A stretch of 64,000 bases of DNA from an uncultured Methylococcaceae bacterium. GTDB taxonomy: Bacteria; Pseudomonadota; Gammaproteobacteria; Methylococcales; Methylomonadaceae. The stretch lies in contig CAJADF010000040.1 in the NCBI GenBank assembly GCA_903938485.1, positions 16,103-80,102 on the forward strand, in the 5' to 3' direction. The notes under the pieces were generated by a model. That model was given only the letters and a program-made list of their open reading frames with translations, did not search any database and was not told the origin of the DNA. Within the stretch, counting starts at the first letter, position 1. Every line of letters begins with the position of its first letter. Shown here one piece after another: positions 55,734 through 64,000 of the stretch. A program made the position numbers and the translations under genes.

Positions 55734-57092
55734 ATGAACCCAGTAATATCTGCTTCTTTATCAAACGATCTTTTAGTGTCTTGGCTCAAAAATAATTCAG
55801 AGTCAGCAGTTTTAGGACAGTTTTTAACATTGTTTGATAACGAAGCATTTTATATCCTCGATGCTCAGCAACGCGTATTATTTTGGAGTGTTGGTGCTGA
55901 GCAGTTAACAAGTGTTGATGCAATCGATATCCTAGGTCAGATTTGTCCAGCCGATTTTGCAATTCATACTACTCTAAATAATACCCCCCAAATTTATAGC
56001 GCCATAAAATTAGCCGCTAACGCTACTGAGTTGTATCAATTTGTTCAAGTTATTAATGCGTCTGCTGGCGGAATAAGTGGCTTTCTGGTTCGGTTAACTA
56101 AAAATGCTCATAAGACTTTTCAGTCGGCACCGATAGAGTCTAAGGGTGAAAGCTTTCAAGGTTTAATCAGTCGTTCACCTGCTATGCAGGCGGTGTTTCA
56201 GATTATTGAAAACGCAGCTGAAACAACAGCGACGGTGTTGGTAAGAGGTGAGAGTGGTTCTGGTAAAGAGTTAGTCGCTAAAGCTATTCATGATTTAAGT
56301 AGTCGCCGATCCGCACCTTTTTTGGCTATTAATTGTGCGGCGCTATCTAGTAGTTTGTTAGAGAGTGAACTGTTTGGGCATGTTAGAGGCGCTTTTACTG
56401 GTGCTATAAAAGATCATCATGGCTTGTTTCATCGCGCGCAAGGCGGGACTTTATTTTTAGATGAAGTAGCCGAATTACCCTTAGAGTTACAAGCCAAATT
56501 ACTGCGCGTGTTGCAAGAAAGAAATTATATTCCCGTGGGTGGTGACAAATCGATTAGTGTAGATGTGCGCATTGTCGCAGCTACACATCGATCTTTACGT
56601 GAAGAGGTTAAAAACGGCCAGTTCCGTGAAGATTTAATGTATCGATTAAGAGTCGTGCCCATATTTTTGCCGCCATTACGCGAGCGTAGAGAGGACATTA
56701 GTCTATTATTGTGGCATTTTATAAAGCTACATAACGCCGATAATTTTAGACATATTGAGAAAATTGAGCCGCAAGCGATGCGTACTTTGCTGGACTATAG
56801 TTGGCCGGGAAATATTAGAGAATTACATAATGTTGTGGAATATGCTTTTGCAGTGGGCAGGGGCTCAATACTAAGAAGTTCTGAATTGCCACCTGAATTT
56901 AGAGAAGTAAAGCCGGTTAATTCAGCTGAGGTCGTAAAACCCACTTATTACCAGCCTCTTAGTCCTGAGCAAGAAAAAGAGGCGATTCTAAAGGCATTAC
57001 AAACTACTTACGGCAGAGTAAATCCAGCGGCTGCGCTGGTGGGAATGAGCAGAGCCACTTTCTGGCGTAAGCGTAAAATATATGGCGTATAA
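55734..57092 (+). CDS. Sigma-54-dependent transcriptional activator with PAS-like sensor
   Basis: The 452-residue regulator has an N-terminal PAS-like domain (about 30-130: NEAFYILDAQQRVLFWSVGAEQLT). The central AAA+ domain has Walker A GESGSGKE, the GAFTGA loop for sigma-54 contact, LFLDEVAELPLELQAKLLRVLQE, and VDVRIVAATHRSL. A C-terminal Fis-type helix-turn-helix follows (ALQTTYGRVNPAAALVGMSRATFWRKRKIYG). There is no receiver domain, so it senses a signal directly or by protein contact. Target genes are not evident; no -24/-12 promoter was found nearby. Confidence 0.93.
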   Translation: MNPVISASLSNDLLVSWLKNNSESAVLGQFLTLFDNEAFYILDAQQRVLFWSVGAEQLTSVDAIDILGQICPADFAIHTTLNNTPQIYSAIKLAANATELYQFVQVINASAGGISGFLVRLTKNAHKTFQSAPIESKGESFQGLISRSPAMQAVFQIIENAAETTATVLVRGESGSGKELVAKAIHDLSSRRSAPFLAINCAALSSSLLESELFGHVRGAFTGAIKDHHGLFHRAQGGTLFLDEVAELPLELQAKLLRVLQERNYIPVGGDKSISVDVRIVAATHRSLREEVKNGQFREDLMYRLRVVPIFLPPLRERREDISLLLWHFIKLHNADNFRHIEKIEPQAMRTLLDYSWPGNIRELHNVVEYAFAVGRGSILRSSELPPEFREVKPVNSAEVVKPTYYQPLSPEQEKEAILKALQTTYGRVNPAAALVGMSRATFWRKRKIYGV

Positions 57093-57133
57093 CGCTATGC
57101 GTTCAGAATTAGTGTGTATTTTTCAGGCGTTGA

Positions 57134-58489
57134 CTATTGATCAGTATTAGGAGCTTGATTGCTAGTTGATTCAGTCGTTTTTTGAGTCGCTGGCGTTCTG
57201 CGTTTACCAATGTTCTTTTTGTCTCTGAGTCTTACTTTTACTTTTTCTGTGGTATCTTTTTTCTTAGTTTCTTTTTTCTTAACGCCAGCCGCTTTGCCTG
57301 ATGATTTGAGCTTTTTAGGGCCTTTATAGTGACCTTCAAGTTCTTTAATAGTCCGACGCTTAAAAGATTGTTTTAAGAAGCGTTCAATGCCCGACATTAA
57401 ATTCCATTCAGTGCTTTTAACCAACATAACGGTAACACCTAAAGCATCAACTCGACCGGTTCTGCCGATACGATGAATATAGTTAATACCGTTTCTTGGT
57501 ACATCAAAGTTAATCACTAAATTGATGCCTTCAATATCTAAGCCTCTAGCGGCTAAATCTGTGGCGATCATGACATTAACGCTACCGCTACGGTAAAGTT
57601 CCATCATACGGTTACGATCTTTCTGGTCCATCTCGCCGTGTAATACTCCTACACGTAATTTTTGGCCACGTAACGGGCCGCGTAAGGCATCTGCTTGTAC
57701 ACGACTGTTAGTAAAAATTAAGGCTTTGTCATATTTATCATTGAGTAACAACCACGCTAATAATTTTTGTTTATGGTCAATATCATCCGCAACAATAATT
57801 TGTTGTTCAATATTGCGATGACCGTCATGTAGCGTATTAAGTGCAACTATCTCATGGTTAGTGAGTAGTTTGTCAGCCATTTTAATAACGCCAAAATGGG
57901 TAAGGGTAGCTGAGAATAATAAGGTTTGTCTTTGGGCATTACAGCGATTAGCAATTGATAAAACATCTTCACTAAAGCCCATATCTAACATGCGATCCGC
58001 TTCATCTAAGATGAGGGTTTCTAGACGCGTAAAGTTAGGGGTTTGTTGTTCTATTAGTTCCAGTAATCGACCTGGGGTAGCAATCACGATTTCGGTGTTT
58101 CTGCGTAACATATTTTGTTGCAGTCTAAAATCATCACCGCCCGTAATAATACCGACTCTAAGTTCTGTAAATTGAATGAGCTGTTGGCATTGAATAAATA
58201 TTTGTTGAGCAAGTTCACGCGTTGGAGCCAGAATTAAAGCGCGGGTGCCAATAGCATCTGAGTGTACGCTTAATAAATTTTGAATCGTGGGTAATAAAAA
58301 CGCCGCAGTTTTTCCACTGCCAGTTTCTGCACTGACTAATAAGTCTTTATATTCTAAAGCCAGAGGTATGGCTTTGCTTTGCACCGGTGTAGGTGTTTCA
58401 AAGCCCATTGTATTGATGGCTTTGAGTAAAGGCGCTTCAAGTGACAAATTTAAAAAAGTGCTGGGGTTTTCAGGTGAGGATGCTTGCAT
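57134..58489 (-). CDS. DEAD-box RNA helicase
   Basis: The 451-residue cytosolic helicase has the full motif set: Q motif GFETPTPVQ, Walker A SAETGSGKTAAF, LILDEADRMLDMGF, LLFSATL, TDLAARGLDI and IHRIGRTGR. The last 75 residues are a Lys-rich basic tail (KGPKKLKSSGK...KKKETKKKD) that probably binds RNA. It most resembles the SrmB/RhlE group involved in ribosome assembly and RNA turnover; which one cannot be settled by eye. It is convergent with the sigma-54 activator. Confidence 0.92.
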   Translation of the reverse strand: MQASSPENPSTFLNLSLEAPLLKAINTMGFETPTPVQSKAIPLALEYKDLLVSAETGSGKTAAFLLPTIQNLLSVHSDAIGTRALILAPTRELAQQIFIQCQQLIQFTELRVGIITGGDDFRLQQNMLRRNTEIVIATPGRLLELIEQQTPNFTRLETLILDEADRMLDMGFSEDVLSIANRCNAQRQTLLFSATLTHFGVIKMADKLLTNHEIVALNTLHDGHRNIEQQIIVADDIDHKQKLLAWLLLNDKYDKALIFTNSRVQADALRGPLRGQKLRVGVLHGEMDQKDRNRMMELYRSGSVNVMIATDLAARGLDIEGINLVINFDVPRNGINYIHRIGRTGRVDALGVTVMLVKSTEWNLMSGIERFLKQSFKRRTIKELEGHYKGPKKLKSSGKAAGVKKKETKKKDTTEKVKVRLRDKKNIGKRRTPATQKTTESTSNQAPNTDQ

Positions 58490-58648
58490 GTGTCTTGGGA
58501 GTATCCGCGTTAAAACGGATTAAAAAAATCAATAATGGAGGCTATTATAAGTCTTTTGCGTAGCCGTTAACATTTAATCTAGCTATATTGCAATTCAGGG
58601 TATAGATGTTAAGCTTTGTTTGTGATTTTTATAAATTAAAGGTGAAAA

Positions 58649-59314
58649 ATGATACCTATCAGAGATACTGCCCCCTGTAATTCAAAGCCTTATATAACTT
58701 GGTTAATAATGTCTGTGTGTATTGGTATATTTATTGGCATGAAATTGATGCCTGATCAAATAGCTATCAATTTATTAAGTCAATATGGCATGGTGCCGGC
58801 AAGGTATTCTGGAGTATCTACATCCCTTCATTTTGATGGTTATTTATCGTTTATTACTAATTTGTTCTTACACGCTACATGGACACACTTATTGGTTAAT
58901 ATGTGGTTCATGTGGATATTTGCTGATAATATTGAAGATAGAATGGGGCATGGACGTTTTCTATTTTTTTATTTAGTCTGTGGTTTTTTTGCAACGCTAT
59001 TACAGTGGTATTTTGATCCAACACTTGATATACCGGTAATTGGTGCATCTGGTGCTATTGCTAGTGTGCTTGCGGCTTATTTTTTTTTATACCCAATGGA
59101 AAGGGTGGTCGTCTTTTTTCCGCCTATGATATTTCATGTGCCAGCCATTGCTTTTTTAGGTGTGTGGGTATTATTACAATTACATAATGCGACTACAGCA
59201 ATGATCTTTGAAGAGACACCAATTAATGTAGCGTGGTGGGCTCATTTAGGTGGTTTTGTTGCTGGTGGTGCACTATATCGATTGTTTATTAAGAAGAAAA
59301 ATGAAGTTTTTTGA
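58649..59314 (+). CDS. Rhomboid-family intramembrane serine protease
   Basis: The 221-residue inner-membrane protein has six predicted helices. The catalytic Ser is in IGASGAIASVL and the catalytic His in VAWWAHLGGFVAGG. The L1-loop motif HATWTHLLVNMWFMWIFADN with the HxxxN oxyanion helpers is intact. This is a secretase-A-like active rhomboid. Its substrate is unknown. It lies alone between a helicase gene and a small membrane protein. Confidence 0.93.
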   Translation: MIPIRDTAPCNSKPYITWLIMSVCIGIFIGMKLMPDQIAINLLSQYGMVPARYSGVSTSLHFDGYLSFITNLFLHATWTHLLVNMWFMWIFADNIEDRMGHGRFLFFYLVCGFFATLLQWYFDPTLDIPVIGASGAIASVLAAYFFLYPMERVVVFFPPMIFHVPAIAFLGVWVLLQLHNATTAMIFEETPINVAWWAHLGGFVAGGALYRLFIKKKNEVF

Positions 59315-59432
59315 TAGCTTTAAGGTATAATTTCACCTTCAAAAAGTCGCGCTGTTTAGCAAGATTAAATGGGGTCAGTAACTCTTACTGATTTGAAAGC
59401 CTCTTAAAGTTATTGGGATATTTAAAGTATTT

Positions 59433-59759
59433 ATGAAAAAAGTTAATGTTGCGTTGGTTAGACTTCTTCAGTTTGTGGTATTTGTAGTATTTACATTCAT
59501 GGTAATCACTTATTTTGGTGCTATGGTTCTATTACCACTTGATGCCATTGCTTTACTAATTAAATTATTAGGTGTTATTGGTTTACATGGTTTTATCGGT
59601 GCTTTAATTGCTATTCCGATAGTAGGTTATTTATGTTTAATAGTCTATAAAACGCCTGGGTTATGCAAAATGATAGTGGATAATGGCATTGAACTTGTTA
59701 AAACAGGTAAATCAAAAGTTGACGCTTTTAATGAAATAATTGCTACTGTAAATGCGTAA
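59433..59759 (+). CDS. Small two-helix membrane protein
   Basis: The 108-residue protein has two long hydrophobic segments (about 10-40 and 48-75), an internal GLHGFIGALIAIP turn, and a charged C-terminal amphipathic tail (MIVDNGIELVKTGKSKVDAFNEIIATVNA). The start ATG at 59433 has no strong ribosome site. No family is recognised. A strong bidirectional terminator follows, separating it from the convergent esterase gene. The context gives no functional hint. Confidence 0.7.
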   Translation: MKKVNVALVRLLQFVVFVVFTFMVITYFGAMVLLPLDAIALLIKLLGVIGLHGFIGALIAIPIVGYLCLIVYKTPGLCKMIVDNGIELVKTGKSKVDAFNEIIATVNA

Positions 59760-59772
59760 TTAAATAAGTTTT

Positions 59773-59812
59773 AAAAAAAAGGGCCTTAATAATATATTTC
59801 GGCCCTTTTTTA
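59773..59812. terminator. Bidirectional intrinsic terminator
   Basis: An A-run plus GGGCC pairs with GGCCC plus a T-run around a 15-base AT loop. It serves the convergent genes ending at 59759 and 59839. Confidence 0.9.
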
Positions 59813-59838
59813 TGCCAAATTAATTGAGGTTTTTAACT

Positions 59839-60498
59839 TTAATGAATGAAGATATTATTAATAAATGCGGCAATATCTTTGATTTCATCAGAACAAACAG
59901 AGTGTTCCATCAAGTAATCGTGCCATTCAATAGAATGACTTGAATCATGAAGATTGTTATAAACAGCCTTACCTGCTTCAACATCAACAATAGAATCAAG
60001 TATTCCATGCCCCATAAATATAGGGGTGTTTTTCGGTGTTTTATCCAGTTCGTTGTAGGTAGGAAAATACGTAGAAAGTGCAATAATGCCACCGAGATTT
60101 TTTGCAAAATTTAGCCCAGTGTGCAGTGCAATAACCCCTCCTTGAGAAAATCCTGCTAATAAGATATTTTCAGACGGTATACCTTTTTCTATTTCTTTAT
60201 CGATTAAATTAGAAATTAACATCGCTGAATCACGAATGCCATTAACATCAATTTTTCTATCTAGAGATTTTTCTAAAATATCATACCAAGCTCTCATTTT
60301 TACGCCACCATTTATAGTGACCGATTGAACAGGTGCATTAGGAAAAATAAAATTGATATGATCGTAGGCGTTTAAATGTAGCTCCGGAACAATTCCTTCA
60401 AAGTCATGTCCATCCGCACCTAAACCATGCAACCAAATAATAGAATATTTATGTGTTGATTTAGGGGGTATTTGAATTGCATCTATATGTGCTTGCAT
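59839..60498 (-). CDS. Carboxylesterase / acyl-protein thioesterase family hydrolase
   Basis: The 219-residue alpha/beta hydrolase belongs to the phospholipase/carboxylesterase (Abhydrolase_2) family. The oxyanion loop is IIWLHGLGADGHDFEGIVPEL, the nucleophile Ser is in LLAGFSQGGVIALH, the Asp in MGHGILDSIVDVE and the His in DYLMEHSVCSDEI, so the triad is complete. It has no signal peptide and should be cytosolic, hydrolysing short-chain or lysophospholipid esters. It is transcribed in the same direction as the RTX gene but separated from it by a palindrome. Confidence 0.92.
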   Translation of the reverse strand: MQAHIDAIQIPPKSTHKYSIIWLHGLGADGHDFEGIVPELHLNAYDHINFIFPNAPVQSVTINGGVKMRAWYDILEKSLDRKIDVNGIRDSAMLISNLIDKEIEKGIPSENILLAGFSQGGVIALHTGLNFAKNLGGIIALSTYFPTYNELDKTPKNTPIFMGHGILDSIVDVEAGKAVYNNLHDSSHSIEWHDYLMEHSVCSDEIKDIAAFINNIFIH

Positions 60499-60523
60499 AA
60501 CACTCCAATAATTTTAGTAACTT

Positions 60524-60551
60524 GGGTTTGTTATGTATACATAACAAACCC
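60524..60551. terminator. 28-base perfect palindrome between RTX and esterase genes
   Basis: The 28 bases from GGGTTTGTTATGT to ACATAACAAACCC read the same on both strands. It begins 18 bases past the RTX stop, so it is probably that gene's hairpin end signal, although there is no T-tract on the minus side. It could also be a protein-binding site. Confidence 0.55.
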
Positions 60552-60569
60552 ATCTGAAACATTATAAAA

Positions 60570-63500
60570 CTAACCATCAATCAAAATATCACTAAAAGTC
60601 AAACTAGGATGAGAAGTTATACCTAATATTTCAATTGCTATTGGTCTTGATTTTGAAGCACTACCGTCAGCATCAAAAGATAAAGTACCATTGCTAGTGT
60701 TATAAATGAAATGTGCTTGGTTGTTATCAGCTAGTCCATTATCGTTAGCCATAAACGTAATGTTATTAACGATCGCTCCATTCGTTAACCCCTTTATTGC
60801 CGCTGCACTAATGTATAACTTGTCAGTGCCCGATACAAAATCGGTGATTGTAGTAGTGCCGTTCCCTTTAACAAAATTAAATATATCTTTTCCTTCTCCA
60901 CCCGTGAGTATATTTGCACCTGAACCACCGGTAATAACATCGTTACCAGAGCCACCTTCTATGATACTTAACTCTTTGGATTTTGGGCTGGCCATTATAA
61001 AATCGTCACCTTCTCCACCATAAAGTATGCTAGAACCTTTAGTACTGCCATAAATGGTATCATCTCCCAAGCCACCATTAATGGTTACATTACCGTTGCC
61101 TGCAGTTAATATGTTATTACCATCATTACCTATGATGATGTTATCTAATTTATTACCTGTACCGCTCAGTGCATCAGATCCTGTTAAAGTTAAGTTCTCA
61201 ATAGTAGAGCCTAAGATATAGTTCACAGAGCTAATAACCGTATCTGTTCCACCTAGTTTATCAATCACGATATCAGTTGAACTATTGACGATGAACGTAT
61301 CGTTAGAAGAGCCACCAATTAGCGTATCATTTCCTAAACCACCATCAAGGGTATCGCCAACATTATTTGCCGTTAGGATATTGTTTAATGCATTACCTGT
61401 TGCCAAGTTTGCACTATTGCCTGTCAATGTTAAATTCTCAACATTAGCACCTAGGGCATAATTCACTGAACTTTTAATTAAATCACCTTTGATACCTGTA
61501 TCTGAACCCTCGATTACAGTATCACTTGTATTCGAAATAATGTAAGTATCATCGCCAGCACCACCTTGGAGTGTTGTATTACCGTTACCGGCAATCAGTA
61601 TATCCTTGCCAGTGCCACCATTTAATAGAGTAGTTTGATTGCCACCCGTGAGTGTTACATTTTTATTACCCGTATTATTGATAGTAAATGCACCGCTGCC
61701 TCGTGCATTAGAAACATCAACTGGTCCATAAGTGTTAATGACTACATTGCCATCATTGATTGTTGAGTTAGTAGCTGTCCAACCTTTAAGAGAAGTAATA
61801 TTAGCTGTAGCATTAGTGCCTACAATTAATGTATCACCAGTATGTAAATCAGTAATGGCAGTCGTTGAACCGGAATTTACGATAAACGAGTTATTACCAA
61901 TGCCGCCAGCCAGTGTATCGTTACCTAAGCCACCGGATAAAGTATCATTACCTTTACCGCCATTTAGCGTGTCATTATTAGTACCACCAATTAAACTTAC
62001 GTTATTGCTACTTTTACTCGCATTAACATTAAAGCCCTTAGATCCTGAGGCATGAGTTAAATCAACGTTAAAGTTATTGGTATCATTAATAATTGCAACA
62101 CCATTATTGTCCGTGTTCTCATCCGGCATAAAGTGTCCCGCTAAAGTCGCATTAACACTGGCTCCATTAGAAACACAGAGCGTATCAGCACCTAAGCCTA
62201 AATCTTTGATAATGGTTGCGCCTGAAAGTAAGTTGAAGGTATCTGACCCTATATTACCGGATACAGTAGCGCCGTCAGTGACAACTTCTAAAGTATCGTG
62301 TCCTATGGTGCCCACTAACTTTGCTTTTGGCGTGCTAGCAATAAATTGATAACGTAGATCAATTGAAGTTTCTATTGGTGTAGCCGACTCAACACCAATA
62401 TTGTTTAAGGCAACCGTAGTGAATGCATTAATCGATCCAAAATCTGTTTTTGAGGGCAACCAATGCGCAATATGAGTAGCGTCGATAGTATTATTAGTAA
62501 CGGCATCCCATTGTTTAGTCTGACCAGACGTAGAATCTATAAACAATGTGCCTTTATTTACGTGCGTAACTTTGTAGCTAACAATGTCAGACGTAGAGTT
62601 TGCATCATTATTAATAGATTGAAGGTTTATAAGGCCAGTATTATTTGAAGATGCATTGACAGTATTACTGTGTGATAGTAAATCAGTAAAATCTATAGTC
62701 GCTTTATTACCTAATGACAAATTACTAACTATGGGTGCAATAGAGGTTAATAACGGCGCATCTAAAACAGGTGTAGTTGCGGAGCTGGTAACGCTTTCAT
62801 AAGTATCATAACCATCAATATAACTTGCTTTTACAGTAATCGATTTGCCCACTTCTGCAGGGGTTAATGTATAAGTGGATCCATTCGCTCCAGGAATGGC
62901 GGATCCATCAGCTAACCATTGATAATTAATAGTGCCTAAACCATCAACATCAGCTAATGTATTGCTTGCAGTTAATGTTTGATAACCAGTAGCTATACCA
63001 CTGATAGTAACATCACCAGTCGGTAAAATATTAAAATTCCTAACAGTTGATGTGGCCTCACTATTAACAAATTCGTTTGTTCCCTGAGTATCTACATAAC
63101 TCGCTTGAACCGTAATTTTTTTACCGACTTGAGCATGTGTTAATGTGAAGTCAGAGTTGGTCGCACCAGCAATTTCAGTATCATCTGCTAACCACTGATA
63201 GCTGATCGTTCCTATACCATCAATATCTGCCAGCGTATTATTTGCAGTTAAGGTTTGATATTCTCTCGCATTACCAATTATTGATACATTACCCGTAGGT
63301 AAGTCATTCACATTAGCTACAGATGAAGTTTGATTGCTTACTGCACTTTCAGTTGAACCAAATCCATCAACAAAATTCGTTTGAACCGTAATTGTTTTAC
63401 CCACTTCTGCTTGAGTTAAAGTATAAGTAGAGCTAGTCGCGCCTGAAATTTCATTATTATCGGCAAACCATTGATAGTTCAAAGTGCCTAAACCATCTTG

Positions 63501-64000
63501 ATCTGCTAGTAATGAAGTATCTGCTGTTAATACACTGTACTGAGCAAGGGTGCCGGTGATGCTAATGCCACCAGTTGGTGTGTCATTAATGTTTGTTACA
63601 GCAACAGTTGCTGGACTGGTTACGCTTTCTGTTGTGCCTTGTAAATCTGTATAGCTGGCTTTAACCGTAATCGCTTTACCGACTTCGGCTTGCGTTAAGG
63701 TATAAGTCGAGTTAGTAGCACTCGATATCAGGCTTCCATCAGCATACCATTGGTAATTTAATATGCCAACACCATCTAAATCCGCTAAAGTTGAAGTATC
63801 AGCAGTTAGTAGAGCATGTTGTGTAGCTTCGCCAATAATAGTGACGTCACCAGTTGGTAAATCATTAATGTTTACAACCGCCGTTGTTGCTAAACTGGTA
63901 ACGCTTTCTGCTGTGCCTTGTAAATCGGTGTAGCTGGCTTTAACCGTAATCGCTTTACCGACTTCGGCTTGCGTTAAGGTATAAGTTGAGCCTGTCGCTC
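60570..64000 (-). CDS. Giant RTX-type secreted protein, C-terminal part only
   Basis: The frame is open from the stop at 60570 to the window edge (at least 1140 residues); an internal ATG at 63482 is not the start. From the edge to about 62.76 kb it has tandem beta-sandwich repeats of about 93 residues (YQWxADxxxISGATxSTYTLTQAEVGKxITV...DLPTGxVxI). A linker with Ala/Ser-rich beta segments follows. RTX calcium-binding nonapeptides (GGxGxDTLxGG, about 61.9, 61.6, 61.3 and 61.1-60.9 kb) and a C-terminal GEGKDIFNF...TDFVSGTDKLYISA region are consistent with type I secretion. The role is probably adhesin or surface/exoprotein. No secretion genes are in the window. Confidence 0.88.
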   Translation of the reverse strand, partial: ATGSTYTLTQAEVGKAITVKASYTDLQGTAESVTSLATTAVVNINDLPTGDVTIIGEATQHALLTADTSTLADLDGVGILNYQWYADGSLISSATNSTYTLTQAEVGKAITVKASYTDLQGTTESVTSPATVAVTNINDTPTGGISITGTLAQYSVLTADTSLLADQDGLGTLNYQWFADNNEISGATSSTYTLTQAEVGKTITVQTNFVDGFGSTESAVSNQTSSVANVNDLPTGNVSIIGNAREYQTLTANNTLADIDGIGTISYQWLADDTEIAGATNSDFTLTHAQVGKKITVQASYVDTQGTNEFVNSEATSTVRNFNILPTGDVTISGIATGYQTLTASNTLADVDGLGTINYQWLADGSAIPGANGSTYTLTPAEVGKSITVKASYIDGYDTYESVTSSATTPVLDAPLLTSIAPIVSNLSLGNKATIDFTDLLSHSNTVNASSNNTGLINLQSINNDANSTSDIVSYKVTHVNKGTLFIDSTSGQTKQWDAVTNNTIDATHIAHWLPSKTDFGSINAFTTVALNNIGVESATPIETSIDLRYQFIASTPKAKLVGTIGHDTLEVVTDGATVSGNIGSDTFNLLSGATIIKDLGLGADTLCVSNGASVNATLAGHFMPDENTDNNGVAIINDTNNFNVDLTHASGSKGFNVNASKSSNNVSLIGGTNNDTLNGGKGNDTLSGGLGNDTLAGGIGNNSFIVNSGSTTAITDLHTGDTLIVGTNATANITSLKGWTATNSTINDGNVVINTYGPVDVSNARGSGAFTINNTGNKNVTLTGGNQTTLLNGGTGKDILIAGNGNTTLQGGAGDDTYIISNTSDTVIEGSDTGIKGDLIKSSVNYALGANVENLTLTGNSANLATGNALNNILTANNVGDTLDGGLGNDTLIGGSSNDTFIVNSSTDIVIDKLGGTDTVISSVNYILGSTIENLTLTGSDALSGTGNKLDNIIIGNDGNNILTAGNGNVTINGGLGDDTIYGSTKGSSILYGGEGDDFIMASPKSKELSIIEGGSGNDVITGGSGANILTGGEGKDIFNFVKGNGTTTITDFVSGTDKLYISAAAIKGLTNGAIVNNITFMANDNGLADNNQAHFIYNTSNGTLSFDADGSASKSRPIAIEILGITSHPSLTFSDILIDG
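62760..64000 (-). repeat. About 279-bp tandem repeats within the RTX gene
   Basis: Units of about 279 bases (93 codons) run in phase with the frame. Copies at 63622 and 63901 are an exact 279 bases apart and almost identical over a stretch of more than 60 bases; copies nearer the 3' end (63.3, 63.05, 62.8 kb) are more diverged. The gradient suggests recent duplication or gene conversion toward the window edge. Confidence 0.85.

Noticed and set aside
59326..59331. TATAAT before the small membrane protein as a promoter
   Set aside because: No -35 at 16-18 bases upstream; the only TTGATA is nine bases away.
60706..62349. Plus-strand open frames inside the RTX gene
   Set aside because: They are shadows of a repetitive Gly/Asp/Thr-rich coding sequence; the minus frame has full RTX domain structure.
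63482..63482. ATG as the start of the RTX gene
   Set aside because: The same frame continues through the window edge with in-phase repeats, so this ATG is internal.

Overview
The window is AT-rich chromosomal DNA from a gammaproteobacterium, read as a methylotroph and most likely a methanotroph of the order Methylococcales. The main evidence is an operon at 50.8-54.0 kb of archaeal-type genes for tetrahydromethanopterin and methanofuran cofactors (DmrB-like flavoprotein, a dihydropteroate-synthase-like DUF6513 protein, a DUF447 protein, MfnB). In gammaproteobacteria these cofactors belong to C1-oxidising lineages. The housekeeping gene orders (sdhCDABE, rpoE-rseA-mucD, prmB-aroC, lpxK-ycaR-kdsB, alaC-hom-thrC) are typically gammaproteobacterial. 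No methane monooxygenase or methanol dehydrogenase lies in the window, so the genus is not resolved. No tRNA, rRNA, CRISPR array, integrase or intact insertion sequence was recognised.

Layout: 0-3 kb, two M16 peptidase-family genes (the first cut by the window edge) and rsmD. 3-9.3 kb, an acyltransferase-like gene, a small exported protein, sdhCDABE and a DedA membrane protein. 9.4-13.7 kb, nadB divergent from the envelope-stress operon rpoE-rseA-mucD. 13.8-25.6 kb, dense same-strand housekeeping genes: prmB, aroC, an MFS transporter, lpxK-ycaR-kdsB, alaC, hom, thrC, an L,D-transpeptidase and radA. 25.6-28.7 kb, a reverse-strand block: a nucleotide-kinase-like protein with an extra C-terminal domain, rlmJ, a DUF155 protein and an exported His-rich protein. 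28.7-29.8 kb has no intact gene and holds what looks like decayed coding sequence, including a SET-domain-like remnant. 29.8-38.9 kb: a COG2509 flavoprotein, phoBR with a probable Pho box, a DUF5710/YgjP pair, an FSA-type aldolase, an orphan hypE and an LdtD-type transpeptidase facing a YcbK-type protein.

39-49 kb: a QEGLA-motif metallopeptidase-like protein, a 1374-residue SNF2 helicase, a cupin, a divergent RpoD paralogue and ftsH. 49.2-49.75 kb: a 105-bp tandem repeat open on both strands. 49.9-54 kb: folP divergent from the cofactor operon. 54-60.5 kb: ispG, an unlisted-length 45-residue membrane protein with a strong ribosome binding site, a sigma-54 activator, a DEAD-box helicase, a rhomboid protease, a small membrane protein and an esterase. 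From 60.57 kb to the window end: the C-terminal part of a giant secreted RTX protein with about 93-residue tandem repeats.

As a functional set the window covers respiration (Sdh), aspartate-family amino acids, lipid A/Kdo precursors, peptidoglycan cross-linking, envelope stress and phosphate sensing, plus C1 cofactor supply. Nothing qualifies as a clearly new multi-gene system. The best leads are the RpoD paralogue, the two-strand-open repeat, the SNF2/QEGLA neighbourhood, the kinase fusion, the 45-residue protein and the RTX repeat array. All family calls come from reading the translated sequences, without database searches.
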